19,643 nucleotides of DNA from an uncultured Prevotella sp. (GTDB lineage Bacteria > Bacteroidota > Bacteroidia > Bacteroidales > Bacteroidaceae). Where the stretch lies: the NCBI GenBank assembly GCA_927910885.1, contig CAKMOD010000024.1, positions 1 to 19,643 of the forward strand, read 5' to 3'. Position 1 is the first letter of the stretch, and each line of letters opens with the position of its first letter. Positions 1 to 7,114 of this stretch are shown here, one piece after another. Below the pieces are notes generated by a model, which saw only the letters and a list, made by a program, of their open reading frames with translations, searched no databases and had not been told where the DNA came from. Position numbers and translations under genes: made by a program.

Positions 1-239
1 CTTAGCATCCTCTTCGCTCTTCTTGTAGATATCTACCTCAACAGGCTTGAACTGGCTGTTAAGCATAGCCTCGATAGTAGAAGTGTCATCAGTAGACTCG
101 ATAGTTACGCTGATACGACCGCCAGAGATGCTTGATGCAGGCTGACCCTTCTTGTCAGTTGTGCGGCTGAACTCGTAGTTAGAGTAGAGTAGTCATACTC
201 CTTACCACCCAATTCCAAAGTTGCTCTAAATGAACTCAT
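1..239 (-). pseudogene. tssD: Type VI secretion tube protein Hcp/TssD, partial, with frameshift
   Basis: Seen: from the ATG at 239 the minus strand reads MSSFRATLELGGKEYD (residues 1-16), then leaves frame at about 191/192. In the shifted frame the sequence stays open to base 1, with stretches such as YSNYEFSRTTDKKGQPASS, GGRISVTIESTDDTSTIEAM and FKPVEVDIYKKSEEDAK. Inserting one base (GAC-TA-CTC to GAC-GTA-CTC) restores one frame. Known: this matches the Bacteroidetes Hcp/TssD family, about 130 aa, which forms the stacked-hexamer tube of the subtype iii type VI secretion system. The C-terminal part lies outside the window. Inference: it is either a true broken copy or a base lost in sequencing; intact codon use on both sides suggests the damage is recent or an artefact. 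No other T6SS gene is in the window. Expression would come from the promoter at 423-454. Confidence 0.85.
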
Positions 240-422
240 AATTAAAAAAGTTTTTAAGTTGTTAGAAAAAAATGATAAACGAGGCACCCTCATCATCTCC
301 TTTACCAGAAAACAAAAAAAGAGAAAACCTCAACAACTTCTTGAAGTCCCCTCTGTACGGCTGTTAAACAGTCTTGCTCTTGGAAAGAAGAGGAAGATTT
401 GCAATCTGTTGTTTTATGACCT

Positions 423-454
423 CAAAAGTAAAAATATAATTCTATAAAAGCAAA
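423..454 (-). promoter_or_regulatory. Promoter of hcp/tssD
   Basis: On the minus strand TTTG (451-454), a 20-nt spacer and TACTTTTG (423-430) match the Bacteroidetes primary-sigma consensus TTTG-N19-21-TAnnTTTG exactly. Transcription would start near 416, leaving a leader of about 180 nt before the hcp ATG at 239. That leader is long for this group and could hold post-transcriptional control (inference). Confidence 0.7.
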
Positions 455-484
455 TTAAAGATGTAAAATAACATAAGTTTAACA

Positions 485-516
485 TTTAAAAGCTAAATGC
501 TTACTTATTATCTTTG
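485..516 (+). promoter_or_regulatory. Orphan promoter-like site
   Basis: TTTA (485-488), 20 nt and TATCTTTG (509-516) differ from the Bacteroidetes promoter consensus by one base in the -33 box. No gene of normal size follows. The first ATG (562) gives only MNKSLSVA before TAA. The same frame then stays open for about 28 codons through the C8 tract to a TGA near 670. It may be a remnant promoter, a short transcript or chance. Confidence 0.35.
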
Positions 517-865
517 CAGCATCTGCAAGGTACATTGTTAAGTTTTTATTTTCGAGTAACTATGAATAAGTCTCTGTCTGTAGCTTAAAGAAACACCCCC
601 CCCAATGGTCAATCGGTTACATCTATTGATATTTTTGTTCTTTCTGTATGGCTTATACTACTTCGAATGTGAGCTTACAAGTTTTTCTTTAAATTATATC
701 ATATCTAATATAAAAATACGATTTATTTGTGTTTTTATATGCGCTCGACTATAAAATTGGATGTAAAACATAGGGAATACAGGCTTAGTAAACAGCTATT
801 CAGACGATGACGAGGGTATAATGGATAGTGTCGTCTTGCTTGGTAATGTTAGGGGGCGTAATCAG

Positions 866-1088
866 TTTTGTCCGAATTTTTCACATGTTGATTTTATAAA
901 AACCGCCAAACGGCTTGCAAAAGATGCTCTTTTGGCTTGTAAAAGATGCCCTTTTGAGGTCTTATTAACGCCCTATTAGAGTCCAATTAAGCACCTTTTA
1001 AAACCTTCTTTGCAACTATTTGATTAAAAATGACTTACGTAGATGCTAAAACAATATGCTTTTATGTCTTTTTCTTACTTTTCCTTCG
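866..1088 (+). repeat. Long dispersed intergenic repeat, copy 1
   Basis: This stretch aligns along most of its length with 19412-19643, in the same orientation. The first 21-22 bases (ttttgtccgaatttttcaca and on) are identical, and shared blocks recur further in: ttaacgccct, gagtccaattaagc, accttttgaaa-like and tttgcaact. Inside it a 22-bp unit starting ggcttg is tandemly duplicated (912-933 and 934-955, two mismatches); each unit carries a small inverted repeat of the aaaag...cttt type. There is no coding frame and no transposase. It is a non-coding repeat family of unknown function. Confidence 0.8.
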
Positions 1089-1280
1089 AACATTTTGTCA
1101 ATATATTTCCTTGTCTTTTGAAGTTATATCTCACACAGAGACACGGAGGTAACGGAGGTTTTATGTAAGGATGTGTAGCCCACGAAGGGGTGTTAATGTT
1201 GAATAGATAGCAGAGGAATGTTTTTATTCACTTTTCTATTTGAATTCAAACAAGTTGCGTTTACTTGCTGAGGGATTAAG

Positions 1281-1312
1281 TTTGCTGGTCATCTTTTTTT
1301 TTATTATCTTTG
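1281..1312 (+). promoter_or_regulatory. Promoter of the Wzi-family gene
   Basis: TTTG (1281-1284), a 20-nt spacer and TATCTTTG (1305-1312) are a perfect match to TTTG-N19-21-TAnnTTTG. Transcription would start near 1319, about 14 nt before the ATG at 1333. This decides the start of the next gene, because the longer open frame from 1240 runs through the promoter. Confidence 0.8.
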
Positions 1313-1332
1313 TAGCTGGTATTAACTTTATA

Positions 1333-2931
1333 ATGATGAAGAAGTTATTTTCAACCTTGGTTGTCCTTTTGATGACATCGACGATGCAGGCCCAGTATCA
1401 AGAGCCAGTACGACGTGACACGTCAAGGTTGCAGCCATTAAAAGGCTTAGAATATAAGGTAGAAATGCAGGGGAGCCTATCAAAGGGCAAGACCCCACTC
1501 TGGCTCAATGCCAATAAGTATGGACTCAGTTCGCTGGAGACGGCGAACGGCTATCTGCGTGGGGGCATAGAACGCCCAATAGCGACAGATGAAGGGCAGA
1601 AGTTCGGCTTAGGCTATGGGTTAGACGTTGCTTTACCTATCAACTATACCAGTAAAGCAGTTATCCAGCAGGCATACGTGGAAGGGCGATGGTGGCACGG
1701 AACACTGACCATCGGAGCCAAGGAAGAACCGATGCAGATGAAGAACAATGAACTCAGTTCTGGCTCACAGACCTTGGGCATCAATGCTCGTCCTATTCCG
1801 CAGGTGCGTTTGGCATTGTCAGACTATTGGACACTACCCTTTGCGAATGGCTGGTTGCACCTCAAAGGACACATCGCCTACGGAATGATGACCGACCAAA
1901 ATTGGCAACATGATTTTACGGCTAAGCAGTCGAAATATACCGACCGTGCGCTCTTTCATTCTAAGGCAGGCTATCTGAAGTTGGGCAATGATGAGGTGTT
2001 CTGCCCGTGGTCGTTGGAGATGGGGTTAGAGATGGTTAGTATCTTTGGCGGTACCTCTTATCTCCCTGATGGTCATGGTGCAATGAGAACCATAGAGAAT
2101 GGCAAAGGCTTGAGTGCCTATTGGAACGCTTTTCTCCCTGGTGGTGCTGATAATGGTGAGACAACTTATCAGAATGTGCAAGGCGACCAGTTAGGCAGTT
2201 GGGTGATGCGTTTCAACTATGATGGCGACTGGCACGGCTTTTCACTCTATGCCGATAAGTTTTTTGAGGACCATTCTGCCATGCTTCAGCTTGACTATGA
2301 CGGTTATGGTGAGGGCAGCGAGTGGCAGGAGAAGAAGCAACGTCGCTATCTGATTTATGACTTCAAGGACTGGCTCTTAGGTTTTGAATATCGTTATAAG
2401 CCTGACAATTGGTTGAACACTCTTGTCGTTGAATATCTTTACTCAAAGTATCAGAGTGGTCCGATTTACCATGATCACACCATAACGATAGCCGACCATA
2501 TAGGAGGAAAGGACAACTTCTATAACCATTATATCCTCCCCGGTTTCCAACATTGGGGACAAGGCATTGGTAATTCGCTTTATCGTTCTCCAATTTATAA
2601 TGAAGATGGGACTATCTACTTTAAGGACAACCGTTTCGTGGGTTTCCATGTAGGTTTAGGTGGTCATCCTTCAGAGTATTTCAAGTGGCGTTTCCTCGGC
2701 ACATGGCAGGAGGGATTGGGTACCTATGAACAGCCTTACACGAAGAAACGACACAACGTGAGTCTGATGGGAGAGGCTACCTATACGCTGCAAGGAGAGA
2801 AACTTCCAATGTGGATGAGAGGTGTTGATGTCCGAATGGGCATCGGAGCCGACTTCGGTTCAGTACTCGGTGGCAACAACTATGGTATGCAGTTGACCAT
2901 TACGAAGCGAGGTTTGTTAGGAAAGAAATAG
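1333..2931 (+). CDS. Wzi-family capsule assembly outer-membrane protein
   Basis: A 532-aa protein beginning MMKKLFSTLVVLLMTSTMQA, a signal peptide with likely cleavage after the AQ that follows. The mature part is rich in W, Y and G in alternating strand-like segments and ends in a glycine/aromatic strand (GIGADFG...NNYGMQLTITKRG), as in outer-membrane beta-barrels. Family knowledge: it resembles the Bacteroidetes capsule-assembly Wzi family (usually about 450-560 aa); Wzi in enterobacteria helps attach or organise capsule at the cell surface. The start at 1333 (or the adjacent ATG at 1336) is chosen because the promoter at 1281-1312 lies in the frame upstream. A lipoprotein gene follows after 33 nt and probably shares its transcript. 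Its position beside a Wzx/Wzy locus fits a surface-polysaccharide role (inference). Family assignment is from overall features, not from a search. Confidence 0.75.
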   Translation: MMKKLFSTLVVLLMTSTMQAQYQEPVRRDTSRLQPLKGLEYKVEMQGSLSKGKTPLWLNANKYGLSSLETANGYLRGGIERPIATDEGQKFGLGYGLDVALPINYTSKAVIQQAYVEGRWWHGTLTIGAKEEPMQMKNNELSSGSQTLGINARPIPQVRLALSDYWTLPFANGWLHLKGHIAYGMMTDQNWQHDFTAKQSKYTDRALFHSKAGYLKLGNDEVFCPWSLEMGLEMVSIFGGTSYLPDGHGAMRTIENGKGLSAYWNAFLPGGADNGETTYQNVQGDQLGSWVMRFNYDGDWHGFSLYADKFFEDHSAMLQLDYDGYGEGSEWQEKKQRRYLIYDFKDWLLGFEYRYKPDNWLNTLVVEYLYSKYQSGPIYHDHTITIADHIGGKDNFYNHYILPGFQHWGQGIGNSLYRSPIYNEDGTIYFKDNRFVGFHVGLGGHPSEYFKWRFLGTWQEGLGTYEQPYTKKRHNVSLMGEATYTLQGEKLPMWMRGVDVRMGIGADFGSVLGGNNYGMQLTITKRGLLGKK

Positions 2932-2964
2932 CCTTTTTATTGTGAAAGAAGAACGAAACAGAAT

Positions 2965-3414
2965 ATGAAAAGAATAAAGATATTATCCTTTGTCTTGCCA
3001 TTGCTGGCACTCCTCTTCTCCTCTTGTACGTTGGAAACGGACAATGATGCAGGAAGCATGGAGGGTATGTGGCATCTTGTGAAGATCGAATCAATGACAT
3101 CCGTTGCGAGTGAAGATTTGAGTGAGCAGGTTGTCTTCTGGTCTTTTCAGTCAAAACTCTTACAAATGGAGGATAAAACGGGACAGCATTATAGCTATCT
3201 CTATCGTTTCCGTATTGATAATGACCAACTTACGTTGACTGCTCCTTACCAGTTTGACCGTGAGAATGGCGACCGACCACTCACTGCTTATGAATCAACA
3301 TTAGGGCTATATGGTATTAAAAGTATCACGCCAGTGTTCCGAATTGAAAAGATAGACAGACGAACGATGATATTGAATGATGGGGCAGTAAGGCTCTACT
3401 TTGATAAATTCTAA
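2965..3414 (+). CDS. Lipocalin-like lipoprotein
   Basis: A 149-aa protein. MKRIKILSFVLPLLALLFSSC is a lipoprotein signal with lipobox L-F-S-S-C, Cys21 being the lipidated residue. The mature start TLETDND is acidic; acidic residues just after the Cys act as a surface-export signal in some Bacteroidetes lipoproteins, so exposure on the cell surface is possible (inference). The rest is a small beta-rich domain with GMWHLVKIE near residue 34, YLYRFRIDNDQLTLT in the middle and FRIEKIDRRTMILND near the end. That is the layout of Bacteroidetes lipocalin-like lipoproteins: a G-x-W start and an L/K-I-x-x-L/M-T-x-M-x-L strand near the C-terminus. Ligand and role are unknown. It lies 33 nt after the Wzi-family gene and is probably co-transcribed. 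The terminator at 3664-3689 is about 250 nt downstream. Confidence 0.7.
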   Translation: MKRIKILSFVLPLLALLFSSCTLETDNDAGSMEGMWHLVKIESMTSVASEDLSEQVVFWSFQSKLLQMEDKTGQHYSYLYRFRIDNDQLTLTAPYQFDRENGDRPLTAYESTLGLYGIKSITPVFRIEKIDRRTMILNDGAVRLYFDKF

Positions 3415-3513
3415 TGGTAGTCGCCGATTGAACATTGTCGATGTCATGTGAATCATTAGTTTCTTAGGATTCTTATCTTGATATTCATGGCAGGCTTTGT
3501 CCCTCTATAAGCA

Positions 3514-3580
3514 ATGTGTTGATGCTTAACACATGATGTGCGGAGGCTTAGCACCATTGGTGCGGGACGTAAGCACATAA
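3514..3580. repeat. Short palindromic intergenic element, copy A
   Basis: It contains atgtgtt (3514-3520) and aacacat (3528-3534) around a 7-nt loop, then gcaccattggtgc (3551-3563, 6-bp arms around one base), flanked by ggctta and taagc. The gcacca-t-tggtgc core and the neighbouring tgcgg and ctta/taag words recur in copies at 11324 and 16138. All three lie downstream of a gene end. Confidence 0.65.
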
Positions 3581-3663
3581 CAAAGTGATATGGTGTGAAA
3601 GCTATGCAGAAGGACAGTCGTTGTTTAAGATGACGTTTTTGGACTTTATGGCTACAAAATAAT

Positions 3664-3689
3664 AAAAGGCAGGTGTTAGCCTGCCTTTT
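3664..3689. terminator. Bidirectional intrinsic terminator
   Basis: aaaaggcagg (3664-3673), loop tgttag, cctgcctttt (3680-3689): a perfect 10-bp stem with A4 on one side and T4 on the other. It can end both the plus-strand Wzi/lipoprotein transcript and the minus-strand WecA-like transcript, which converge here. Confidence 0.85.
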
Positions 3690-3746
3690 GTGTATATATT
3701 AATAACGCTTCTTTGTTTTTTAGTCTCTTACCTTCTTACTTCCTCT

Positions 3747-4853
3747 TTATTCAGTGAAAGGGAGTCCGCCCTTTCTTCTTATAAAGATATCAAGTGTATA
3801 GTGGAAGGCGATATAGATAATAATATCAATCGCAATAATCCATGTCACAACAAGGTGGTTGAAGAGTGAAAGGTTGATGAGGATAAAGATTATCGACAGC
3901 GCAACAATACTAATCAATGCCTGATGCTGTGTCATTCCTGCACGCATCAGCTTATGATGAATATGGTTCTTGTCGGCTCTGAAAAGCGGTTTGCGGTGTA
4001 AGATTCGTACGATGATAACTCTGAATACATCGAAGGTCGGTACGAGGAGTAAAGTCACGGAAAGGAGTGTTGCACCCTTCTGGTAAGGCATGACATACGG
4101 GTTATACATACAGAACTTAATCAGTAGTACGCCAAGAATATAGCCGAGTGTCAGACTACCAGAGTCGCCCATGAATATCTTTTGGTTCTTTTCCTGTTTT
4201 CCCCAGATGTTATGGTAAAGGAAAGGAATCAATACACCCATCAATCCCGCAATAAGGATGCAGTATATCCATATCTGTTCACGTTGGAAGATATAGAAAA
4301 GACCGCATAACGCAATGAGTGTAAGGCTCGCAGATAGTCCATCAATACCATCTATCAGATTGATAGCATTCATGATAAATACCAGTACACCAATGGTTAA
4401 GATTGTTCCTACAAGTGGTGGAATCTCATAGATGCCTAAGAATCCATAAAGGTTATTGATGTAAAGATAGGACATAGGGAGCAGACTGGCAACGACAATC
4501 TGCATAAGAAGTTTTATCCTTGCTCTCACACCAAAGATGTCGTCAATTACTCCTGTTATATAAATAATAGTGATACCCACGCCAAAGAAGATACTCCATG
4601 GACTGACACCAATCTTGTTGCCTTTGCTTGTATAGACCCACGCCAATAGAGCTACGATGGTAGCAATCAGCATGCTGGGCATAAAAGATACGCCCCCTAA
4701 ACGAGGAACAGCATTCTTGTGTACTTTCCTGGCATCGGGTGTATCATATAGTTTTCTCTTTTTACAAAACGAGAGAATCTGTGGAATCATAATGAATCCA
4801 CAAATGGCACTCATGGCAAATGCAAAAAGACTGATTAAAGTATATGTCGACAT
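3747..4853 (-). CDS. WecA/MraY-family polyprenyl-phosphate sugar-1-phosphate transferase
   Basis: A 368-aa polytopic membrane protein of the PNPT superfamily, which moves a HexNAc-1-phosphate from UDP-sugar to undecaprenyl phosphate at the inner face of the cytoplasmic membrane. Visible motifs: the loop-1 region DARKVHKNAVPRLGG, IDDIFG (DD at 104-105), NAINLIDGIDGLSA (162-175), GDSGS (229-233) and NHIHH (296-300), the HIHH motif typical of WecA/TagO rather than MraY. About ten or eleven hydrophobic segments are apparent. The ATG at 4853 (MSTYTLIS) is preferred over the one at 4886 because it opens straight into the first membrane segment; the difference is 11 residues. It is divergent from the polysaccharide operon. 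Most Bacteroidetes keep such an enzyme for O-antigen-type or capsule glycans, so it may start the glycan made here. No clear promoter was found upstream. Confidence 0.9.
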   Translation of the reverse strand: MSTYTLISLFAFAMSAICGFIMIPQILSFCKKRKLYDTPDARKVHKNAVPRLGGVSFMPSMLIATIVALLAWVYTSKGNKIGVSPWSIFFGVGITIIYITGVIDDIFGVRARIKLLMQIVVASLLPMSYLYINNLYGFLGIYEIPPLVGTILTIGVLVFIMNAINLIDGIDGLSASLTLIALCGLFYIFQREQIWIYCILIAGLMGVLIPFLYHNIWGKQEKNQKIFMGDSGSLTLGYILGVLLIKFCMYNPYVMPYQKGATLLSVTLLLVPTFDVFRVIIVRILHRKPLFRADKNHIHHKLMRAGMTQHQALISIVALSIIFILINLSLFNHLVVTWIIAIDIIIYIAFHYTLDIFIRRKGGLPFTE

Positions 4854-4926
4854 TTTACTTGTATTCTTGTGCTTAATAAAACTCAATAATTGTAATAATA
4901 TTGTATTCGAGCATCAGAAAAAGCAT

Positions 4927-4947
4927 AATTATTATCCTCTAATAATT
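4927..4947. repeat. AT-only inverted repeat between divergent genes
   Basis: aattatta (4927-4934), loop tcctc, taataatt (4940-4947): a perfect 8-bp inverted repeat in the gap between the WecA-like gene and the polysaccharide operon. It could be an operator-like site or a leader hairpin, or reflect local AT-richness; nothing in the sequence settles this. Confidence 0.4.
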
Positions 4948-4998
4948 GATTTTGCGAAATCTTCTTACTATGAATGGTTATTTGTTATTTTCTTTTTG

Positions 4999-5006
4999 TA
5001 AATTTG
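4999..5006 (+). promoter_or_regulatory. Likely -7 element of the polysaccharide operon
   Basis: TAAATTTG fits TAnnTTTG exactly. There is no good TTTG box at the expected 19-21 nt spacing; the nearest TTTG (4981-4984) is only 14 nt away. Start of transcription near 5013 would give a leader of about 85 nt before the ATG at 5100. Confidence 0.5.
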
Positions 5007-5099
5007 TAGCTAAAGAATACGAATAGAGTTGTTGTTTGCTTTCGGCATTAATCGATTTTATTTAAGTATTTTTTGTTAAATAATCCTTGGGACCGACGT

Positions 5100-5920
5100 A
5101 TGGAACGTATTGACATATCAGTTTTAATGGCTGTTTATAAGAAAGATAATCCTGCTTTCCTTCGTGAAAGTTTAGAGAGTATCTTCTCTCAGACTGTAGA
5201 GGCTGCTGAGGTCGTTTTATTAGAGGATGGCCCTTTGACGGAAGCTTTGTATGACGTAATAAAGTCTTTCGTTTCAAGATATCCGACTTTGAAAGTGGTG
5301 TCATATCCTGAAAATAGGGGATTGGGCAAGACCTTAATGATGGCTTACTGCTTTGTAAATACGATATTGTGGCACGTATGGATGCTGACGATATCTGTAA
5401 ACCGAATAGGTTAGAGGTAGAGTATAATTGGCTTCAAGCGCATGAGGACTATGACGTAATAGGCTCTTGGATAGATGAGTTTACAGATGATAAGACGCAG
5501 GTTAAGTCGATAAGAAAAGTACCTGAAAAGTATGATGAGATACAGAAATATGCTCAATATAGATGTCCTATAAACCATCCGACAGCTATGTATAGAAAGG
5601 CAGCTGTGTTGGCAGTAGGCGGTTATCTCACAGAATATTTCCCTGAAGATTATTTCCTTTGGTTGCGAATGCTAAAGAATGGGAGTAAGTTTTATAATAT
5701 TCAGGAGTCTTTGTTATGGTTCCGTTATTCGGAGGAGACGGTGGCAAGAAGAGGTGGCTGGGCTTATGCTTGTGATGAAGTGCGTATCTTGGTACGGATG
5801 CTAAAGATGGGTTATATTCCTTTCCATGTTTTTTGTCAAAGTGTAGTTATCCGATTTACCACTCGTGTTATGCCTTTACCTGTCCGTCAGCGGTTGTATA
5901 ATCTGATAAGGAAAACATAG
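5100..5920 (+). pseudogene. Family 2 glycosyltransferase, frameshifted
   Basis: Two overlapping frames encode one GT2 enzyme. The first part (from ATG 5100) gives MERIDISVLMAVYKKDNPAF... and VVLLEDGP, up to NRGLGKTL at residue 79. Adding one A to the aa at 5336-5337 (ttaatgat to ttaaatgat) makes the frame continue as NDGLLLCKYDIVARMDADD, joining the second part. The repaired protein is 273 aa, normal for the family. Its metal-binding DxD is DADD (residues 95-98), and PEDYFLWLRML carries the acidic catalytic region. Known: GT-A fold enzymes of this type add a sugar from a nucleotide donor to the lipid-linked oligosaccharide on the cytoplasmic side. As read, translation would run out of frame at residue 80 and end at 5414. 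It is the first gene of the operon, 138 nt before wzz. Real inactivation and a lost A in the read are both possible. Confidence 0.85.
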
Positions 5921-6058
5921 TTTTAGCATTGTTGAAGTAGCTAAGAAATGTCGGTGTTATCTATCAAGAGTTGATACAATAAAATAGCTAAGATTACGTT
6001 TCTATTCTTATATCATAGTTAATTGTTAAAGATAAATACAGAATAAAATATAGTTTCA

Positions 6059-7111
6059 ATGGAAGACAATAAGAAAGAGAATGTTGCAGTAGTTTCCTTT
6101 CTCAAAAAACTCAAGCGTGACTTGTTACGATACGTTATCGTTTTTGTTGTTGCGTTGGTAGGATCAATCTTAGTGATTTTACCTGTTCCACGCTATTATA
6201 AATGCGATATATCGCTTGCCCCAGAGATGGATAATACTGAGGGAGGGGGTAAGTTGAGTTCTATTGCGTCTTCCTTTGGTGTAGATCTTGGCGATATGGC
6301 TTCTGCTAATGCCTTGCAGCCAAGTCTTTATCCAGACCTGATGAAGTCTAATGAGTTTATTAAGAGTCTGCTACCGATTCCTGTAGCGACAAAAGATGGT
6401 TCGTTAAAGACTACTTACTACGATTATCTTTATAATCATCAGAAAGAGTCGCCATACGCTAAAGCGATTGGATGGATTGGTAAGAAGTTTGGCGAGAAGG
6501 ATAGTCTTACAAGCAAAGCAGACTCTATTAATCCGTTTATGCTTAATAAAAAGCAAGACGAAATCTTCACAAATATAAAGAATAGTATTGCCTGTGACAT
6601 TGATATTAAGACTGGATTGATAACGATTTCAGTGGAAGATCAAGATCCATTGATTAGTGCTACGATTGCCGATTCGGTACGAGCTAAGTTGCAGGACTTC
6701 ATCACTAACTATAAAACAAACAAGATGAAGAATGACGTGAAGTATTATACAAAGTTGGTAGCAGAGGCGAAGACGAAGTATGAGAACGCACGTCAGAAGT
6801 ATGCAACCTTCTCTGATGCCAACCAAGATGTTATCTTACAAGAGCTTCAGTCACAACGTGATGACTTGGAGAATGATATGCAGTTGAAGTTTAATGCTTA
6901 TAGTGCATTGAGTACACAGCTACAGAATGCACAAGCAAAGTTGCAGGAACATACCCCTTCTTTTACAATAGTTCAGAGTGCGTCTGTACCTGTTAAGCCT
7001 GCTGGACCCAAACGAATGGCGTTTGTCTTTATCGTTGTTTTCCTAAGCCTGATGGTTACATTCGTTATTTGTAACTTCTCGTTGTTGTTTGGTGGAGCAA
7101 AGGGTGAATAG
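6059..7111 (+). CDS. wzz: Wzz-family polysaccharide chain-length determinant
   Basis: A 350-aa inner-membrane protein with two membrane segments and a large periplasmic part. TM1 is about residues 24-42 (YVIVFVVALVGSILVIL). The periplasmic part has a coiled-coil-prone region at about 215-295. A proline-rich stretch PVKPAGPKR (about 311-319) comes just before TM2 (about 321-341), the usual Wzz signature. Known: Wzz/PCP proteins work with Wzy to set the modal length of the polymer. There is no Walker A/B or tyrosine-rich tail after TM2, so this is not a Wzc-type tyrosine autokinase; the protein ends about 9 residues after the membrane segment. It is followed at 3 nt by wzx. A 138-nt gap precedes it with no clear promoter, so it probably depends on the promoter near 5000. 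Confidence 0.9.
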   Translation: MEDNKKENVAVVSFLKKLKRDLLRYVIVFVVALVGSILVILPVPRYYKCDISLAPEMDNTEGGGKLSSIASSFGVDLGDMASANALQPSLYPDLMKSNEFIKSLLPIPVATKDGSLKTTYYDYLYNHQKESPYAKAIGWIGKKFGEKDSLTSKADSINPFMLNKKQDEIFTNIKNSIACDIDIKTGLITISVEDQDPLISATIADSVRAKLQDFITNYKTNKMKNDVKYYTKLVAEAKTKYENARQKYATFSDANQDVILQELQSQRDDLENDMQLKFNAYSALSTQLQNAQAKLQEHTPSFTIVQSASVPVKPAGPKRMAFVFIVVFLSLMVTFVICNFSLLFGGAKGE

Positions 7112-7114
7112 TTG

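Larger units (their letters stand above)
240..1332. other. Gene-poor intergenic region of about 1.1 kb
   Basis: No convincing gene is seen on either strand. It holds the hcp promoter and leader (240-454), an orphan plus-strand promoter (485-516) followed by an 8-codon reading frame (562-588), a C8 tract (596-603), one copy of a long dispersed repeat (866-1088), a purine-rich motif with two GGAGG-type units (about 1133-1161), and the promoter for the Wzi-family gene (1281-1312). It is markedly AT-rich. A 62-codon plus-strand frame at 259-447 lies antisense to the hcp leader and has no protein-like features. Confidence 0.7.
3415..3746. other. Convergent intergenic region with repeat and terminator
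   Basis: This 332-nt gap separates the lipoprotein gene (plus) from the WecA-like gene (minus). It has no coding frame of note. It contains a palindromic element (3514-3580) of the family also found near 11324 and 16138, and a bidirectional terminator (3664-3689). Confidence 0.75.

Noticed and set aside
1..239. A type VI secretion locus in the window
   Set aside because: Only one Hcp fragment is present; hcp genes are often isolated from the main T6SS cluster.
259..447. 62-codon plus-strand frame
   Set aside because: It overlaps the hcp leader and promoter on the other strand, is lysine/arginine-rich as expected of AT-rich non-coding DNA, and has no recognisable start signal.
596..603. C8 tract as a phase-variation switch
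   Set aside because: It is not inside a recognisable gene and lies too far from the neighbouring promoters for an obvious spacing effect; kept only as part of the orphan-promoter finding.
866..1088. CRISPR-like array
   Set aside because: Only two adjacent 22-bp units without spacers, and no cas gene.
1240..1332. N-terminal extension of the Wzi-family protein
   Set aside because: It contains a perfect promoter, and the true signal peptide begins after it.
4854..5099. Invertible promoter of the Bacteroides capsule type
   Set aside because: No long inverted repeats flank the promoter, only an 8-bp AT hairpin on one side, and there is no recombinase gene in the window.
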